Source: Symbiotaphrina buchneri
Lineage: Eukaryota > Ascomycota > Symbiotaphrinales > Symbiotaphrinaceae
NCBI GenBank assembly: GCA_001599915.1
Contig: BCIG01000001.1
Location: forward strand, 1,116,001-1,180,000
Direction of reading: 5' to 3'
DNA length: 64,000 nt
A program made the translations under genes and the position numbers. Below the pieces are notes generated by a model. It was given only the letters and a program-made list of their open reading frames with translations, was not told the origin of the DNA and ran no database searches. Position 1 is the first letter of the stretch, and each line of letters opens with the position of its first letter. Below are positions 20,167 through 31,484 of the stretch, piece after piece.

Positions 20167-22989
20167 TCACAGCCGAGGTTGGGCTCGAGTCCTCAGTTCC
20201 AGGGAGGCCTGCGATATCTGCGGAATTCCATGCCATACCCCTCCAGGCTTGAGCTCCCTGACAAGGTCAAAGAAACTATCTTTGCCTATGTTGCCTCTGG
20301 CCCCATGCTTCAATAATCCTCGCTCATACTCGACATCGTCTATCAATTCTCGCGCAACTTCCCATTCTTCAGCTTTCACAAGAGCCTGCAGAACTTCGCG
20401 AAGAGCGTCCCAACCAGGAACTTTCCCTTCCTTCGGCATATAACGGAGGAATTTCATCATCTTGTCTATATCTCCCACGCGGGCATACCCCGTGATCATA
20501 CGGTCGTAGAAGATCAGGTCCACCGCCCCGCCTTCAAGACGTATACGGTTCCATAAGCCCTCTAAAGCGACGAGGTTTGGCGGTTCTTGCGCGAAGTAAT
20601 GCGTTAGGAGAATAGTATATATATGTGGCGTAGGTGTCACCCCTTTTACAGCCATGTGCTCCAATACAGAGCGGGCGGCAGGAAGGTTATTGTGATGCTT
20701 CAGCAGGCCGTCAATCAAGGTGCCGTAAGAGTAGACGTTGGCCTCAACTCCACATGCTTCCATCTCCGCCAGTAATTCTGTGACCATCTCTTGCTGTTGA
20801 ACTTCGGACATATGCTTCAGAGCATTACTGCGGAAGAGACCGTCGAGGATGATAGTGAAGGTCACCGCGTCGGGTTGCACTCCGATTTGACCCATATCGC
20901 GAATGAGATTCAACGCCTCCTTCGCTCGACCTTCCCGGACAATCGGCCGCAACATGGTATTGAGCGTGAAGGTATCAGGCTTGATGCCGAGAGATCGAGC
21001 ATACCCCACAACATGGTTGGCTAACTCCCATTTATGGTGGCGGGCAAGGCCCGCTAGCGCAGCATTTATGACCGCAATGGTCGGCTTAAAAACTTTTCCG
21101 ACGTTCTGTATTTTCCTCAGGTTTTCTGGGAGGAGATTCTCCTTCGAAGGCCCACGGAGAGCCTGCACAGCTTCAAGCCAAGTCTTGCCCATCGCCTGCA
21201 GAACGCGCAAGCCTAGCTCCGGCTTGAACGTCGTCAGTGCATGAATTCTGCTCGTCCAGCAGAACGCATCGGGAGTCTGGCCAGAGTCTAGCATCTTGCG
21301 CCATATGTTCTCGAGGGATTTGACATCCCTGGCCTTTCGGCACCCGTCAAGCATTGCGTGCCAGGATGAAAGAGAAGGCTGCTGCCCCGATGCAACCATA
21401 GCATTCCACACGTCGATTGCCCTGCTTGGCCGCTTCATGGCCATAAATATATGTGCAAAGCGGCTATAGAGGGCTTCTGGGAGAGCTCCCTTGCTCTTTG
21501 AGGTCTGCGACTGGGTACCGCTCGATTGAGACACGGCTCTCTTGTCAACTCTGAAGGAGCCGTGACGGTGATGCTCGAGCTGCTGCTTCCCGAACCACGT
21601 ATTCGCCTCAGACCATAGAGTCTCTACACTATTATAGTCCATTTTTTCCAGTGCTCTGCTGAGACGTTTTTGAAAAGAATCATTCATCTGCTCTTCTCTA
21701 GTGGCTTTTGATTCCGACGTGAGAGTGGACAACTCCAAAGCTTGGCGTCTTAGATCTTCCCATCGTCCCTCCTTGTTATCGACAAAGTCTCGGGTAAAGC
21801 CGAGGGATTCGAGATCGGCTGTATGCAGATCAAATTCTGCGTAGGGTAAAAGCTGCGCCATGAAGCGGGAGAAAGGGCGGGAGCTCTGCTGGAGGCTGGT
21901 AGCGGAATTTCCGTAGCTCTCGAAAGGGTGCAGAAGGGTAAAGGTAGAAAGCGCAGCAGCCGCAATCGTCCGCCTCTCATCCCCGACATGTGTGCCCCAT
22001 ACCACGTCACAGAAACGTCTAGTGTATCCCTTCAAGGCACCCTGCCTTACACGGGCCAGGGAATCATCAGAAGGGACACCGACCCACCCTTGCACGTCTT
22101 GCATAGAGTGTGGCAAAGGCCTGTTTCTTGATTGCGAATTATTAGTAAGGAAGAACATCTTCCAGAAATCGAGAATGTCTGAAAGTCGCCGCCCATCTTG
22201 CCCGCTAATGCTCCGTGACTCTTCCTGACCCGCCCTATGCTCTCTTGAGGAATTGAGACCGGTCAACATAGATTCAAAAGCCAATGTCCAGTAGCTCTGT
22301 CGCATCTGCGCCAGTCGTACCAAAGCCAGCACCGCCTCAGCGGGTTTGGGAACGCCATCGGTCTGCCCATCAGTCCAAGCTTGCAGACACCCTGACAAAA
22401 AGTGACCAAAACCAGATGGTGAAGAACTAGGCATTCGAATAGAGTCGCTCATGGTTTCCTGCTTTAGTGGCAGGAATGACGTCTCTTGTGCCGCCGCATC
22501 CTGACCTTGTCGCTTCTGCACATAATACTGCAGAATTCTCCATGAGTCCGCAGGTGGAGTATCCGAAGCAGCCAGCCGCCTCTCTAACATTATCAACTCT
22601 GGCTCATGGTGTCTTCGGGCGCGTTGCACAGCGGAAAGACCGGGCAAGTCCTCGGATATATGCTCACTGCCTGCATCGACGTCCGCACCAATCGACGCGC
22701 TATCCTTGTCGTCTTGCCTTGGTGCCTTGAAGAGATGTTCTAGGTATAAGTCTCGCCCTTCGCTAGGTGGCTTGCGTCTCCGAGGCCGGCGCTGTTTGGT
22801 GCCCTCTTTATAGAAGCGCGAACTTTCCTCTCCTGAAGGTTGGGCAAGCTCGTTGAAGTCGAGCCGGGTCGCGGACTTTTTATCCAACGACACGAAGTTT
22901 GCACGAGACTCTTTTTTGGAAAGGGCCGGCAAAGCGGGGAGTCGCAGAAGCCGCAAGCGGCAGCGAGCACAAACAAAGGGCAAGCTCAT
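20167..22989 (-). CDS. Pentatricopeptide-repeat protein, probably mitochondrial
   Basis: Single-exon protein of 940 residues. The first 60 residues are Arg/Leu/Ala-rich with few acids (CARCRLRLLRLPALPAL), typical of a mitochondrial presequence. From about residue 500 onward there are tandem 35-residue PPR units with the usual helical pattern, for example DTFTLNTMLRPIVREGRAKE, DAVTFTIILDGLF, NVYSYGTLIDGLLKH and TPHIYTILLTHYF. PPR proteins bind specific organellar RNAs and affect their processing or translation; the RNA target cannot be inferred here. It does not clearly match a named yeast factor. The ATG at 22989 is the first in frame. Divergent from the phosphatase gene. Confidence 0.88.
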   Translation of the reverse strand: MSLPFVCARCRLRLLRLPALPALSKKESRANFVSLDKKSATRLDFNELAQPSGEESSRFYKEGTKQRRPRRRKPPSEGRDLYLEHLFKAPRQDDKDSASIGADVDAGSEHISEDLPGLSAVQRARRHHEPELIMLERRLAASDTPPADSWRILQYYVQKRQGQDAAAQETSFLPLKQETMSDSIRMPSSSPSGFGHFLSGCLQAWTDGQTDGVPKPAEAVLALVRLAQMRQSYWTLAFESMLTGLNSSREHRAGQEESRSISGQDGRRLSDILDFWKMFFLTNNSQSRNRPLPHSMQDVQGWVGVPSDDSLARVRQGALKGYTRRFCDVVWGTHVGDERRTIAAAALSTFTLLHPFESYGNSATSLQQSSRPFSRFMAQLLPYAEFDLHTADLESLGFTRDFVDNKEGRWEDLRRQALELSTLTSESKATREEQMNDSFQKRLSRALEKMDYNSVETLWSEANTWFGKQQLEHHRHGSFRVDKRAVSQSSGTQSQTSKSKGALPEALYSRFAHIFMAMKRPSRAIDVWNAMVASGQQPSLSSWHAMLDGCRKARDVKSLENIWRKMLDSGQTPDAFCWTSRIHALTTFKPELGLRVLQAMGKTWLEAVQALRGPSKENLLPENLRKIQNVGKVFKPTIAVINAALAGLARHHKWELANHVVGYARSLGIKPDTFTLNTMLRPIVREGRAKEALNLIRDMGQIGVQPDAVTFTIILDGLFRSNALKHMSEVQQQEMVTELLAEMEACGVEANVYSYGTLIDGLLKHHNNLPAARSVLEHMAVKGVTPTPHIYTILLTHYFAQEPPNLVALEGLWNRIRLEGGAVDLIFYDRMITGYARVGDIDKMMKFLRYMPKEGKVPGWDALREVLQALVKAEEWEVARELIDDVEYERGLLKHGARGNIGKDSFFDLVRELKPGGVWHGIPQISQASLELRTRAQPRL

Positions 22990-23315
22990 GGCTCATGTAG
23001 GCCATGGAGCCGTTCTTTTTCCGTACGAGTGGAAAGTTTTAATGGTAGACGATACCCAGGGCCCTGAAGCTTGCGAGCTCGATCCTCCAGAAGCGCTACC
23101 TCGTTATTCCCTTACGACAGTCTAACCAATATTGGTAATTGCTACATATCACCAGGATACCTACCTCGAAGAGCCCAACACATGCTCCAGGCTCTCCCTG
23201 AGCTGAACCTCCTTATTTTGCCTTGAATTGGCCTTGCCAGCTTCTTCCGCTGTCCTTTAACCCACAAGGCCGTGTCTTTCCGGCAGTTGTAGGAAAATAG
23301 CGCATAGCCAAAGCC
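22990..23315. other. Divergent promoter, PPR / phosphatase
   Basis: 326 bp upstream region shared by two divergent genes. No specific site is supported. Confidence 0.5.
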
Positions 23316-25504
23316 ATGACCACCCTCGTCCCGCGCGAGCCATACTCGGATGAAGAGCTTCAGAAGCTCTATCCCAGTGGGCTTGAACTTCAATTGGTGC
23401 AAATTGTGAGCCTCACCCGAACCACTTGACTCCATGCATGGATTCGAGTCAGTCCTCATGCTAATACGAGTCTATAGTTGTTGAGACATGGTATTTGATC
23501 CCTGGCTATTTGTCATATACACCCACCAGCCGCTGCACTTGACTAATTACGTTTTCCAGGTGAAAGAAGCCCAGTCTCACCTAGATTTCAGAATGTATGT
23601 CGTCTAACAGCCCCTGTATGGTCCCTAGCAGCAATACTGACATTACTCAGGCGGGACTGGCAGCATGTACGACTCCGATGAGGATCTCCGACTTGGGCTC
23701 TACTGATCATTATGCCACCCAGTCTGGCCATACTGCAGGGCAGCAACACGATTCTCGAGCGTGATAATGGGCAGTACGGACGGTGCTTCTTGGGATGAAA
23801 TCCGTTGGCGACGGAGGTTGGAGACGTTTGGCCTGGATGATGACGGGCCAGTCATAGCGGCCGGCCCCGAAGGAGAGTTGGACGCAGTATGGTAAGAAGC
23901 AAAAGCGCCATGAGCTTCCGGAATGCCCACTGGATGCTGAGACAAACAGTAACCTCGGAGAGCTCACGGACCCTGGACGAGCCAGCACCCTTGCACTGGG
24001 TCAGCGTTTGAGACGGTTATACGTCGATCAATTGGGATTCATGCCAAAGCTGATTTCGGATGCCGATATGATCTATATTAGAGCGACACCAATACCTCGA
24101 GCGCTGGAAAGTGTTCAACAGACTTTTGTTGGTCTCTACCCAACTTCAGCTCGGACCGCCTCGTTTCCGCCCCCGACCATAATCTCTAGGACGCCGGCTG
24201 ATGAGACGTTGTATCCAAATGACGGCAACTGCAGGAGGTTCAATCAGCTGAGCCGTGCCTTTGCTCAACGGACGGCAGACCGATGTAATCAACCTCGCTA
24301 CGTTTTACCAGGGCGCTTTGCTTATGTTGGCAGGGAATGAATCGGACGAGATGGACTACCTCAACAACCTCATATCGAAATGGATGCCGGACTATTCAAA
24401 ACGCGTAGCGGTGGATTCTCACCCGCGGCTGTCTGGCATAATGGACACCGTAAACTCTACGCTAGCACATGGTCCTCCAACTCGACTACCTTCTGAATTC
24501 TACGACCCTAGAGGACGGGACATAATAGACCGCATCGGCACAGAGGAGTGGTTTTCTGGTTACAAAGAAAGCGCTGAGTATCGCGCCCTCGGTATTGGAG
24601 CGTTGCTGGGAGACGTGGTCACTAGGGTGCGCTCTGGGAACTTGCTCTGGCTTTTTGTCAGCTGACGGATATAGATGACTGGAAGTGCACAGCGGAATGG
24701 AAATGATGGCTTAATAGAGGTCGGGGGAAGAGATGGCGAATTAGGTCAAGGACGTGGAGGCAAGTAATTCTAGGCTTCTCTCTGCACGCATTAGCTCAAC
24801 CATAAGGGTGACCGTGTGTCTCTAAGGCACATATTGTTGTGCAGTATTCGGGGCAGCAGCTGAGACAAGTAAGAGAACTAACAGGTGCATCAGGTGAGAA
24901 AGACCTCAAGATGGCTCTTTCAGGCTGTCATGACACGACACTGGCAGCAGTACTTGCTAGCTTGGGAGCATTCGAAGGGGAGAACGGGAAATGGCCACCT
25001 TACACCAGCCACATTGCCCTCGAATTGTTTCGAAAGAAAGACTGGACAAGACCCGAACTAGTTCATGGGAGAACTTCCCAGGACGAGAAAGAACGAGCCA
25101 AAGAGCAGTCGACGCAACCAAAAACCTGGTGGGGAAGGCTATTTGGGGGAGTCAAAGAGAAGGCCGGCCCGGAGGGTATAGCAAGGAGGAGGCTGTCAGA
25201 ATTATCTGCTGGAGAAAAGGATCAGTTGAACGGTTATTATGTTCGGGTCCGATATAACGACCGCCCAGTCGTCATTCCTGGGTGTAAGCCATCTGGGAAA
25301 CACCTCGAAGGCGATGAAAGCTTTTGCACACTCGTAAGACTAGACTCATCTTCTGTTAGTGACGCAGTTGCTAACTCGAGGCCTTAGTCGACTTTCAAAG
25401 CAATCGTCGATAAGTTCACGCCCACGAACTGGAAGACAGATTGCCAATCCAACCTGGATAAACCCTCCTTTCCTGACAGGGTCCAGCCGGCCGGGTATGA
25501 GTGA
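23316..25504 (+). CDS. Histidine acid phosphatase (branch 2), multi-exon with micro-exons
   Basis: Phosphatase of the histidine acid phosphatase superfamily, resembling lysophosphatidic-acid-type phosphatases (ACP6). Exons: 23316..23405, 23478..23490, 23560..23594, 23651..23666, 23723..23891, 23950..24284, 24334..24626, 24675..24763, 24865..25333, 25388..25504; 541 residues. The catalytic RHGERSP is split: a 13-nt exon gives LLRH, and the 35-nt exon completes GERSPVSPRFQN. A 16-nt exon follows. Later family motifs: FWPYCRAATRF, YIRATPIPRALESVQ, DSHPRLSGIMDT, EEWFSGYKES and the proton-donor motif GCHDTTLAAVLASLGA. The junction 24763/24865 is the least certain (an acceptor after 24873 also keeps frame). 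No signal peptide is obvious. Confidence 0.85.
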
Positions 25505-25830
25505 ACCGGGTTACAATGCGACCTACGCCTTGGTCCCAACTTGCTGGTGAGACGGAATGGGAAGACGGAATGGGAACTGTACATACTTTAGCTACATGAA
25601 TAATAATAGATAGCATTGTGGTGCTTATGCCCGGAGCATACCACTTGTACCCCGCGTTTGCAATTTCTCTTGGCGATGCCTTATCGTTATCGCTATCGTT
25701 CAAACCGTGCGCGCTCGAATCGCGTTTGTTTACACCTCCGTTTGGAGCAAACCACAACTTCTAAGAAGTAAGAAACCGAGTCTTGCTTCCTCCTTGGACC
25801 AATCTGCCACCTGCTACCTGAACCAGAAGT
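25505..25830. other. Intergenic, phosphatase 3' end and WDR8 promoter
   Basis: 326 bp between two plus-strand genes. Nothing specific seen. Confidence 0.5.
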
Positions 25831-27477
25831 ATGGAATTCTCAGGCGAATTCCAGAGTATGTTATGCTCCTTATCCTAGATGACACGCTGCTCATGTCCTT
25901 ACAGCTTCAGGCCATGTAGAGGCCTCCCCTAATGGCGCATTTACAGCCAGCATACAGCCCGGGAAGCTGACAATACGGTCCGTCTCAGACAACGAGATCC
26001 TGAGGACGATAGTGTTAGAGGGCCGACCCCCTTATAGGGCTCCTTTGCTGCGATGGTCGACGGTTTCAATTCCAGAAACCTCGGATACACCGCTTCGCAT
26101 TCTTCTAGCCGACGATGACACTGTGAGAGTCTGGGATATCTTGAACATAAATTGGAGCGCAACAATCAGCGGAGCCAGTGCTGGTATCGCTCGGATTGTC
26201 AACGCGCAATTCGGCCGCAATTCCGATGAGCTGCTGATATTTCCGGACTTCAATGTAAAGGTCATTGTATGGTCGCTACTCACCGGTCAGAATGTGGAAA
26301 TCAGAGATCCAAAATTCTCGTCGAAAGGTTTCGGCTTTCGACCTTCTACTGAGCATTTCGCTCTTCTCAGTCGCCCGGCAGCACATGACTGTATTACATT
26401 ACATTCTTCTTCAAGTTATCAATGCTTGAAGTCGACCACGCTACCAACAGTGGATGCGCAGGGAATGAAATGGAGTCCTTGCGGCCGGTGGATTGCGGTC
26501 GCTGATGCGGCGAGCGATGGCACCAGAATGTTGGTCTACACAGCGGATGGGCATCTGTACCGGACATATTCGGGACATGAAGACGGCTCTTTGCAAGGAC
26601 TGGGTGTGAAGGTCTTTGAGTGGAGTCCCAGCAGCGCCTATTTGGCTGTTGGAACATATGATAACCGTGTCACACTCCTAAGTAACTACGCTGTGAGTAT
26701 CAACTCCAGATGCCTTGAAAGGTATGTATGCTGAAGGGCACCTAGTTTTCACCGGCCGTCTTCCTCGACCATACAACCACTATTAGCTTGCCTGATGTTC
26801 CAGTTTGGCAAGAAACTGTTTCTGCTGGTGGCGAGCGTAATTACACCGCCGCTGTGCAGCCATTGGGTCCGCCGTTATCCTCTCCTTCCTCTAACCAACC
26901 GAATCCTAAGACAGGCGTCTCGATCATCGCTTTTAGTGCCGATGGTACGCTTGTGGCGACACGCAATGATTCAATGCCCACAACAGTATGGATCTGGTCT
27001 CTCGAGACGCTTTCTTCTGCAGCAATCCTTGTTCAACACTCACAAGTCAAGAGCATACTTTGGCATCCTACAAACCCTAGCTTACTAATGGTGCACTGTG
27101 TCAAAGAAGAAGGCGTTGTCTACCTGTGGCACAAAGGGTGGGAGATGCCGCTCATCATCAACACTCTATTTGAAAAGTGCATAGGAAAAACAGAGGCATC
27201 ATGGATCCACACAGGAGACGCGAGCTACCCGAGGATATTGTTTCAGGACTGGTCTCGTGCCGTCATCGGGTGCCTCACAGCTGATGCAAAATCTAACGAC
27301 TTCTTGTTTGACTCGCCGATTGAACCTAGCCGTTCCATTGCCGGGCCAAAACAAGTCCTTCCGTCACAGCAACAGATATACAGTGCAATGGAGGAGTCTC
27401 TGAGTCTGGTGAAGGAAGACGAGATGGATGATACTTTCATATTTCGTAAGCACGTGGCATTACAAGGCTCACCTTGA
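25831..27477 (+). CDS. wdr8: WD-repeat protein WDR8/WRAP73-like
   Basis: WD40 protein of 514 residues similar to WRAP73/Wdr8, which in fission yeast works with Msd1 and the minus-end kinesin Pkl1 at spindle poles. Exons 25831..25855, 25905..26692, 26746..27477; introns 49 and 53 nt. The 25-nt first exon encodes only MEFSGEFQ plus one base; the phase 1 junction gives TSGHVEASPNG. WD-type blades are visible at DDDTVRVWD, FNVKVIVWSLLTGQ, MKWSPCGRWIAVAD, FEWSPSSAYLAVGTYD, FSADGTLVATRND with VWIWSLE, and ILWHPTNPSLL with VVYLWHKGW. No other domain. The role in this fungus is inferred from the family. Confidence 0.87.
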
Positions 27478-28164
27478 GCCATGATGAAACGAAGGGAGAG
27501 ATATGGTACCCTGCGGACGAGCGGGTCATCAGTCGCACGATCTACCTCAGGCAAGATTGCTACATATGGGCCCATGAGGAGTCCAGGGCACTCGGTGCAT
27601 AGCATAGATGACATGTGAGGTATACCCTTCATTCGATGCGCATGGAAGCTTTCCCGGACTCCTAGGGATATGTCGGGTCATGCTCAACGAAAGGAAGCAC
27701 CAAGACTGTCATCCAAAGTGTGGCTGCTCTATGAAGAGTAGCAATAGGGAGTGGCAGGACATTTTCTGCCATGGACGCTGCGCGTCTCTGGTTGACAACC
27801 AGATATACAGCGAGTCTTATCTAGACTGTGACTGCGATTAAGATGGTCAAGACTACCTCTGCTTGTTCTGACTTCGTCAAACCGTACCAGACTCTATCAG
27901 TTATCCCTACGATAGCAATCAATCTTTGTAGGGTTCAAAGATGACATCCAAATAATGTTTAGTTGAAATTATGCTGCTCCTCATGACTTTCAGGTCGCTG
28001 TAAGAAATTAGATGGTCGTACAGGGTCTTCACAATGCCGCGGTGATAAGGGTAGGGCTTTAACCTTCGACCTGTTTTAGCGAGCCTTGGCAACATCTACT
28101 CGTACTCGCAGTCATCCATCAAAGTGGAATTGGCGATAATCAAACCATCAAACCAACAGACATC
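27478..28164. other. Intergenic, WDR8 3' end and eS25 promoter
   Basis: 687 bp between two plus-strand genes. A 77-codon ORF here has no family features. No defined ribosomal-protein promoter element was recognised. Confidence 0.5.
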
Positions 28165-28697
28165 ATGGCGCCCGCTGCAGCAGCTGCCAGCTCCGGCAAG
28201 AAGCAAAAGAAGAAGTGGTCAAAGGGCAAGGTGAGTCAAATTTGTTTGGTCGCAAGGCTTTTGTCCGTGATGGAGAAACTACGATCACAGAATCTTCCCG
28301 CTGCGTTCCCTCATCGACAATTCGACTTGATTATCTCCGGAGCGCTGGAAACGTGCTAATGCATCAATAATATAGGTCAAGGACAAGGCGAACCATGCCG
28401 TTGTCCTCGATAAAGCCACATCGGACAAGTTGAACAAGGATGTTCAATCGTACCGCCTCGTCACAGTCGCCGTCCTTGTGGATCGCCTAAAGATCAACGG
28501 CAGCTTGGCACGGAAAGCCTTGAAGGACCTCGAGGAGGCCGGTCAGATCAAGAAGGTTGTCGGACACAGCAAATGCCAGATCTACAGTATGTGCCTACTC
28601 TTGCGATGATTTAGAGCTGGCCATTTGGTGGCTTTCTACGTTGATGGGAAACGGGAACTGACAGGTCATAGCTCGTGCTGTCAACGCCGCCGAGTAG
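28165..28697 (+). CDS. rps25: 40S ribosomal protein eS25
   Basis: Small-subunit ribosomal protein of 100 residues, the family length. Exons 28165..28230, 28376..28586, 28672..28697. The first intron (145 nt) lies after the basic N-terminus GKKQKKKWSKGK, as is common in fungal RPS25 genes; the second (85 nt) splits a Thr codon. Conserved: VVLDKATSDKLNKDV, YRLVTVAVLVDRLKINGSLA and IKKVVGHSKCQIYTRA. The acceptor of the last intron was set at CATAG before CTCGTG because only this gives the family ending YTRAVNAAE; the nearer ACAG would break the frame. Confidence 0.97.
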
Positions 28698-29017
28698 ATT
28701 GTTAATACTTGATCGCTGGGTTTCGGAATGCATCTCACGACTTTCTTCTTACGCTGATGGGCAAATGCACTTGGTCGGGGAAGAATGGCTGGCTAGGAAT
28801 AGCGTGGATCTTTCTCCTACTTGCTTCTAGGTCAATGTGACCAAGGGATATCCAGTCAAGTCAGAAATGGACAACAAGTGAAATCGATGATGTGATCCAA
28901 ATATTTGCCACTGGATATCGCGAAAAGCCTCCACACTGTATTGCTCGACGCGATGGCTGCCAGTTTTCACGGATGATATGAGACAGACAAAATGGCATGG
29001 TTTCTACCATAGCACGC
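28698..29017. other. Intergenic, convergent 3' ends
   Basis: 320 bp between eS25 (plus) and the cytochrome-b5-like gene (minus). Nothing specific seen. Confidence 0.55.
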
Positions 29018-29843
29018 CTACTGTCCTCGGCGTGGTCTGTTCTGCTTCGCCTGATCGCACAGCTCCCTTCTGGGCAACCTGTCCAACCATCCTTCTTCCC
29101 TCTTCACCTTTCCCACCTCGAAGTACTTTCCACCTTTACCACCGCTGCCTTTGAAGAACTGCTCCCAATGCCTCACGGTTTCAGCGACCTTCTTCCTTGC
29201 CGCTCGCCTTTCGAGCTCTCTCCTCTTCTTCCTCTCCCGCATCTCAATACGGTCGACTTTTCCCTGTGCCTCCTCTGCAATCTCCTCTTCGTGTTCTAAT
29301 GGAACAAACATCTCCTCCACGCCGCGTAGATCGGGCGTCAGGTCTTCTGCGAAACAGCCTGTCACGAACCCCCTTGTAGCATCTCGCCCCGCGAAGAAGT
29401 GATATGAGCCTCCTGGGCCGTAGAAATGCGGCGATACGGAGACATCGAAGATGGTGCCATTGACGGCTACGTAGATTGGTAGATTAGGGTCGGTGCCATT
29501 GTAGGGCGCAAGTTCCGCGTCGGTCAGGTAGATGGGGCCTCTCTACACAACGTCGAGTCAGCACAAGTAGAGGCTTAGACCTGAGGACTTCGGGACAGCC
29601 CACAAGGTATGCTCGGAGATGACTTGGTCTTGTATACCATGGCCGGTAGCCCCAGAGAATGGATTCACCGGTTATAAAGTACGAAAGAACACAGTTCAGT
29701 AGCACGAGGCCGCCCAGGATGCGCAGCGCGTCTAGCAAGGTGAAGCGAACTGGCTCTTCGCCCTGCTGGGCTGCCTTTGAAGAACCCGAGCCCGAATTCG
29801 ACGCTGTCTCTTTCTTTGGGATCCTTTGCCGTATGTTTGACAT
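29018..29843 (-). CDS. Membrane-anchored cytochrome-b5-like heme/steroid-binding protein (MAPR type)
   Basis: 254 residues; exons complement(29018..29542, 29604..29843), 61 nt intron. A Ser/Gly/Gln-rich N-terminus precedes one transmembrane helix (DALRILGGLVLLNCVLSYF). Then follows a cytochrome-b5-like domain: IYLTDAELAPYNGTD, IYVAVNGTIFDVS, HFYGPGGSYHFFAGRDATRGFVTGCF, the MAPR signature in which Tyr rather than the b5 His pair usually contacts heme. A Lys/Arg/Glu-rich coiled segment (EMRERKKRRELERR) and a basic tail close the protein. Related MAPR proteins support P450 enzymes in sterol metabolism; that role here is inference. A second ATG seven bases upstream (29850) opens an overlapping out-of-frame ORF. 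Confidence 0.85.
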
Positions 29844-30184
29844 TTTTCACATGGTGGATGCCGGGCTGGAGATGCTACGGCTTTTAAAGCTTTGCTGCAA
29901 GTGAGCTAAATATAGAAAAGCTCGTGATGTGTTACGTTCACTGCATATCGCGCCAACCATATGGGTGTTTTATTTCTGACATCAAAATCAATACGAAGGG
30001 GCGTCTCTCATAGAGCTTTAGCTCTTGATTTCATTTCTTGCGGTCATCAATGCATAGCTATCAACGATGTTGAGCTGCCATCCCATATGTCCACCCGCGT
30101 AGAACGCCAGACGTGCTATCCACCCATGTGCCTGCCGTAACCTCGACGCCCGCGCAATGCATGAAACAATTACACCGCGCCGAT
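29844..30184. other. Intergenic, MAPR promoter and gtr2 3' end
   Basis: 341 bp between two minus-strand genes. Nothing specific seen. Confidence 0.5.
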
Positions 30185-31484
30185 CTACTGGCGTTGGCGG
30201 GCCACGCTGAAGACTTGTGCCAAAGCCTCTTGAATGACCCCGACGTTATAGTCGATGAGGGCCTTCTTTTTGGCGTCCTCCTTCATGATGCAGATGAGCG
30301 CCAGATACCTGTGACAGCGTTAGCAATAGATCACTTTCAGGAGGCTGATTTAGTAGCTGCGACTGACTTGTTCATCTCACGAAGGTACAGGTAGGTTCCG
30401 TTCTGGAGAGTGATGGTCGACTCGGCATCCATGTCTTGATCCTCCTGGCCTTCCTTCTTTGGACGCTCATAGCCATAGATCTCGCTCTGGTCGACGATGA
30501 CATCAATGAAGTCAGAGCAGATTTCGTAGCTAGACATGTCCGCGGGACTGGCGTCAGTTGCAATGTAGATCTTGCTGAGAACATCGAAAAGGTAGGCCTT
30601 CTCCATGCGACAATTCGAGCAGAGGATATTGAGGAGCCCTTCCAGGGTAGGCAGTTGAGGGATGAGCTTCTGGATGACCTTGCTGAACGCCTCGAAGATG
30701 GAATGATCGTAGATGCTAGTCAAATGAAAGCTGACAGGAGCATTCTCATAGTTGGCATCGGAGAGTTCGTCCTGAATGCGCTGAATGATGTCGCGGAAAG
30801 TATCGTTCTTGTAGTCTTCAGACAAGCCGTCAACTTTGTGGATGAACACCTCTACGTTGATCGTAGGGTAAGACGCCTGGAGAGCCAGGATTGTTCCGTT
30901 AAGGCGGTTGATTGCATCAAGATACTCGTCCTGAGCATCGATGACCCAGATCAAAGCCCCAATATCGCCGAAGATGTTTTCCACGTCAAAAGTGGGATCG
31001 GTGAAGTCGAGCTGTCCAGGAAAATCCCAGACCTGAAAATCCATGAAGGAACTAGAGAAGTTAGACTTCGTAGCATCCAGCGTCTATGACCGCACTCACT
31101 GCATAGAATCTTTCTGAATACGTGCCGTGGACTCGAGAAAGAGAGTCTCATTCGGCGGCATCTTATGAAAGACGACGCTGGAGATCGATGACTTGCCGCT
31201 CCTATTCAACCAGTAAGCTTACTGTCGAACGTAGACCGTGACTACCGTTTCTCGACTTACCGTCTCTGTCCCATGAGCAACAAACGCGGCTTTCCGTGGC
31301 TGTTGGGCATACGACCAGTGTGGAACTGGGCCCTTGGGCTCAAGGGAGCTTCGGCCTGAGTAGGATCCTGGAGAAAGCGCTCAAGCGTTAACGAAGCCGA
31401 AGTCTGACGCCGGTTGGGACCCGAAGGGGTATCATTGGAGGACTCGGAGAGTCGACGACCGCGATGAGTAAGATGAGAAGCCAT
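30185..31484 (-). CDS. gtr2: Rag-family GTPase Gtr2 (RagC/D)
   Basis: Partner of Gtr1 in the heterodimer on the vacuole that signals amino-acid sufficiency to TORC1. 377 residues; exons complement(30185..30308, 30368..31051, 31100..31201, 31261..31484) with introns of 59, 48 and 59 nt, all in phase. About 60 variable N-terminal residues come before the GTPase domain. P-loop MGQRRSGKSS crosses the first junction; [10 protein letters not shown] is switch [10 protein letters not shown] replaces the usual NKx[13 protein letters not shown] and [17 protein letters not shown] match RagC/D closely. The C-terminal roadblock domain includes [18 protein letters not shown] and ends [11 protein letters not shown] through FSVARQRQ. 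The ATG at 31484 ([11 protein letters not shown]) was chosen over a longer open frame upstream. Confidence 0.94.
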
